Positions 62,245-64,000 of a DNA stretch of 64,000 bases are shown in pieces. Made by a program: the position numbers and the translations under genes. The stretch covers positions 29,283,117 through 29,347,116 of the forward strand of contig NC_092352.1 in the NCBI RefSeq assembly GCF_963676685.1, read 5' to 3'. The notes under the pieces were generated by a model. It was not told the DNA's origin. It ran no database searches and was given only the letters and a program-made list of their open reading frames with translations. Each line of letters opens with the position of its first letter. Position 1 is the stretch's first letter. Source of the stretch: Mytilus edulis (Eukaryota; Mollusca; Bivalvia; Mytilida; Mytilidae).

Positions 62245-62585
62245 TCCTTATTTGTGCTTCTTTGTTACATATTTGTTTGTTTTTGTTCTGGTTGAGATTG
62301 TGACACGGTGATGACTGCTGTATCCCTATTTCTCAATTTTACCTATTATGTTTGTTTTGTTCACGCATCATTTTGTAAATATAATGGAATTTGATGCCAC
62401 TGCCACACAATAGAGATGGATTTGCGCTATTACACCAGGTTCAATTTACCATTTTCTACATTTAAAGTCAGGAATATGACGGTTGTTGTTCATTTGTTTG
62501 ATGAGTTTTATCATTTGATTAGGGAATTTCTGTTTTGAATTTTCCTCATAGTTCAGTATTTTTGTGATTTTACTTTTTCCTACAC
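62245..62585 (+). repeat. Interspersed repeat, family K
   Basis: Landmarks GACACGGTGATGACTGCTGT, AATGGAATTTGATGCCACTG, CACCAGGTTCAATTTACCAT and GAATTTTCCTCATAGTTCAG. I recall this order from mussel sequences, where it is a common repeat. No second copy is in the window. Confidence 0.5.
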
Positions 62586-64000
62586 TATGTGTAAGCTGTA
62601 ATGAGACTAGAGAAAGTTTAGAATGCATTGAGATTGAAAGCTTTCCTTGTATACCTTCATTTCTTCAATACCAATGCTAAAGTGCAACAGACAAATCATA
62701 TGTTGTGACCAGCAGGGAAGTACCAGAGATATTAAAATCTTTTTTTTTGTCTGATGGTAATCCAATCAGAATGAAAATACATTAAAGGAGTCTGTAACAG
62801 TGATACCAATACTCTTTTTGTTATCAAAAGTTTCTTGGATAAACATACATATCAGGTTATTGATACAGTTTTAAGGGGACAATACCCCTACAAAAAATCT
62901 GAATGTTGATATTTTTTCTTTCTGTCTAAACATACATGATATTAAATTTGGAATACTACTGATTTTTGATACATCTACCCATATATTTAGAGGAGGCTTC
63001 TTTAAGTCAATGTGAGTATTAGAGGTATTGTGATATTATAACACAAATTTGGCATACCAATAAGGGTTATGAAAACAAACAGTGTTTGTTAACAATGCTA
63101 TTTTTTGACACTACAGTATCTTAATTGGACTGACTGTAAGTACTGTAAAGAGAAAGCACAAATTAAAAGAATAAATCATGAACCATGATGATAAAAATTT
63201 AATAGCTGTGAAGGGTCATTTGTTTAATACAAAATAATCACAAATAAACAAAGAAGACAAAGGATGTTCAGTTTTACTTGTAATATCTCTAAATATTTTG
63301 CTCATACAATGTAATATAATTTGTCACATGATTTAAGCTCCAGTAACTGAACAACAAATTTCCTTCTCCTGATGGTTTTATCAAACAATAAAACAAAAAA
63401 GTCATCATTAAGTACCAGTCTGCCTAAGAATCAGGCAGTGGTGAAAATATGACCATAAAAACCCACCTAATTTGACATTGATTTCAGTTCATAATATGTA
63501 GTTATGCACAAAAATAACATTTGTTTCCATTTTCTGTTCTGGTAATAGAAGATACAATTTGGTTGAAATGCACTAGAAATTAATGAATAAGGGGAGATAA
63601 CTCTGTAATTTGCTATCATTCTAACCAATTTTCTAACCAAGTTATTTGATATTACCAGACACACACAAACGAAAGACTAATACTTTTTAACTCAGGATGA
63701 TGGTTAGTATTAAACAGCATGATTAGCTTGGTGGGTTTTTTCTTATCATGTTTTAATTTTTACCTAAATTGCCTGATTCTTACAAAGACTGGCACTTTAA
63801 AATCACATTGTTACAACAGCTCAAACATATTTCTGTAAAAAGAAAAAACTAAATTTTACTTTCCAAAAGCCATCTGAATTTATGAAAAATATATGTGTTC
63901 TAGAAAATTATAATTTAAAAAATAACTATGTGGAACTGTTTTGGTGGACTAAAAGATGTTTGAACTTCATACAGAGCATGTTAAGAATAACCAAAAAAGG
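62586..64000. other. Right-edge stretch, nothing recognised
   Basis: AT-rich sequence without a recognisable exon, RNA gene or bounded repeat. Confidence 0.45.

Overview
The window is a piece of a eukaryotic, AT-rich, repeat-dense, intron-rich genome. It is most likely from a bivalve mollusc of the mussel (Mytilus) type. That assignment is an inference: the genes are animal orthologues, and several repeats look like families I recall from Mytilus (the 'GGTATGATTGCCAATGAGAC' family, the 'GAGGCTCTCAAGAGCC' family, and short repeats ending in GACGGACGGA-type tails). No database search was possible.

Layout. (1) 2.75-8.33 kb, minus strand: the first six coding exons of IFT27, a Rab-like GTPase of the intraflagellar transport B complex; its last exon(s) are not visible. 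(2) 8.52-15.88 kb: a transposon flanked by an 11-bp direct repeat. Its inverted ends are built from tandem copies of a TCGGACTATAAC-type motif, and it carries the spliced C-terminal end of a Mutator-like (MULE) transposase. A 4.2-kb non-LTR retrotransposon (LINE) with endonuclease and reverse transcriptase lies inside it. (3) 16.3-17.3 kb, plus strand: a single-exon ankyrin-repeat SOCS-box (ASB-type) gene. IFT27 and the ASB gene are divergent, and removing the transposon leaves less than 0.6 kb between their start codons. (4) 27.3-53.9 kb, minus strand: a complete IRE1 (ERN1) gene, the ER-stress sensor kinase/RNase. I assembled it by eye as 22 coding exons whose phases all agree, giving 869 residues. 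Its introns hold most of the mobile DNA here: a TTAA-flanked piggyBac-like element, several terminal-inverted-repeat elements, a tRNA-derived SINE, a 30-bp minisatellite and composite repeats. (5) 56.0-59.4 kb, plus strand: mitochondrial ribosomal protein uS7m (MRPS7), five exons, 223 residues, divergent from IRE1. The rest (17.3-27.3 and 59.5-64 kb) shows only AT-rich sequence and old repeats.

The host genes are ordinary, and no operon-like or defence-like gene system is present. The informative features are structural. They include a promoter split by a composite transposon, a filled versus empty piggyBac site readable inside the window, an in-frame 96-bp tandem duplication that doubles a splice donor in the IRE1 lumenal domain, a second possible first exon in IFT27, and two unrelated-looking elements that share the tandem-repeat terminal architecture. 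All exon boundaries were placed by reading splice signals, codon phase and family similarity; none is backed by transcript data.
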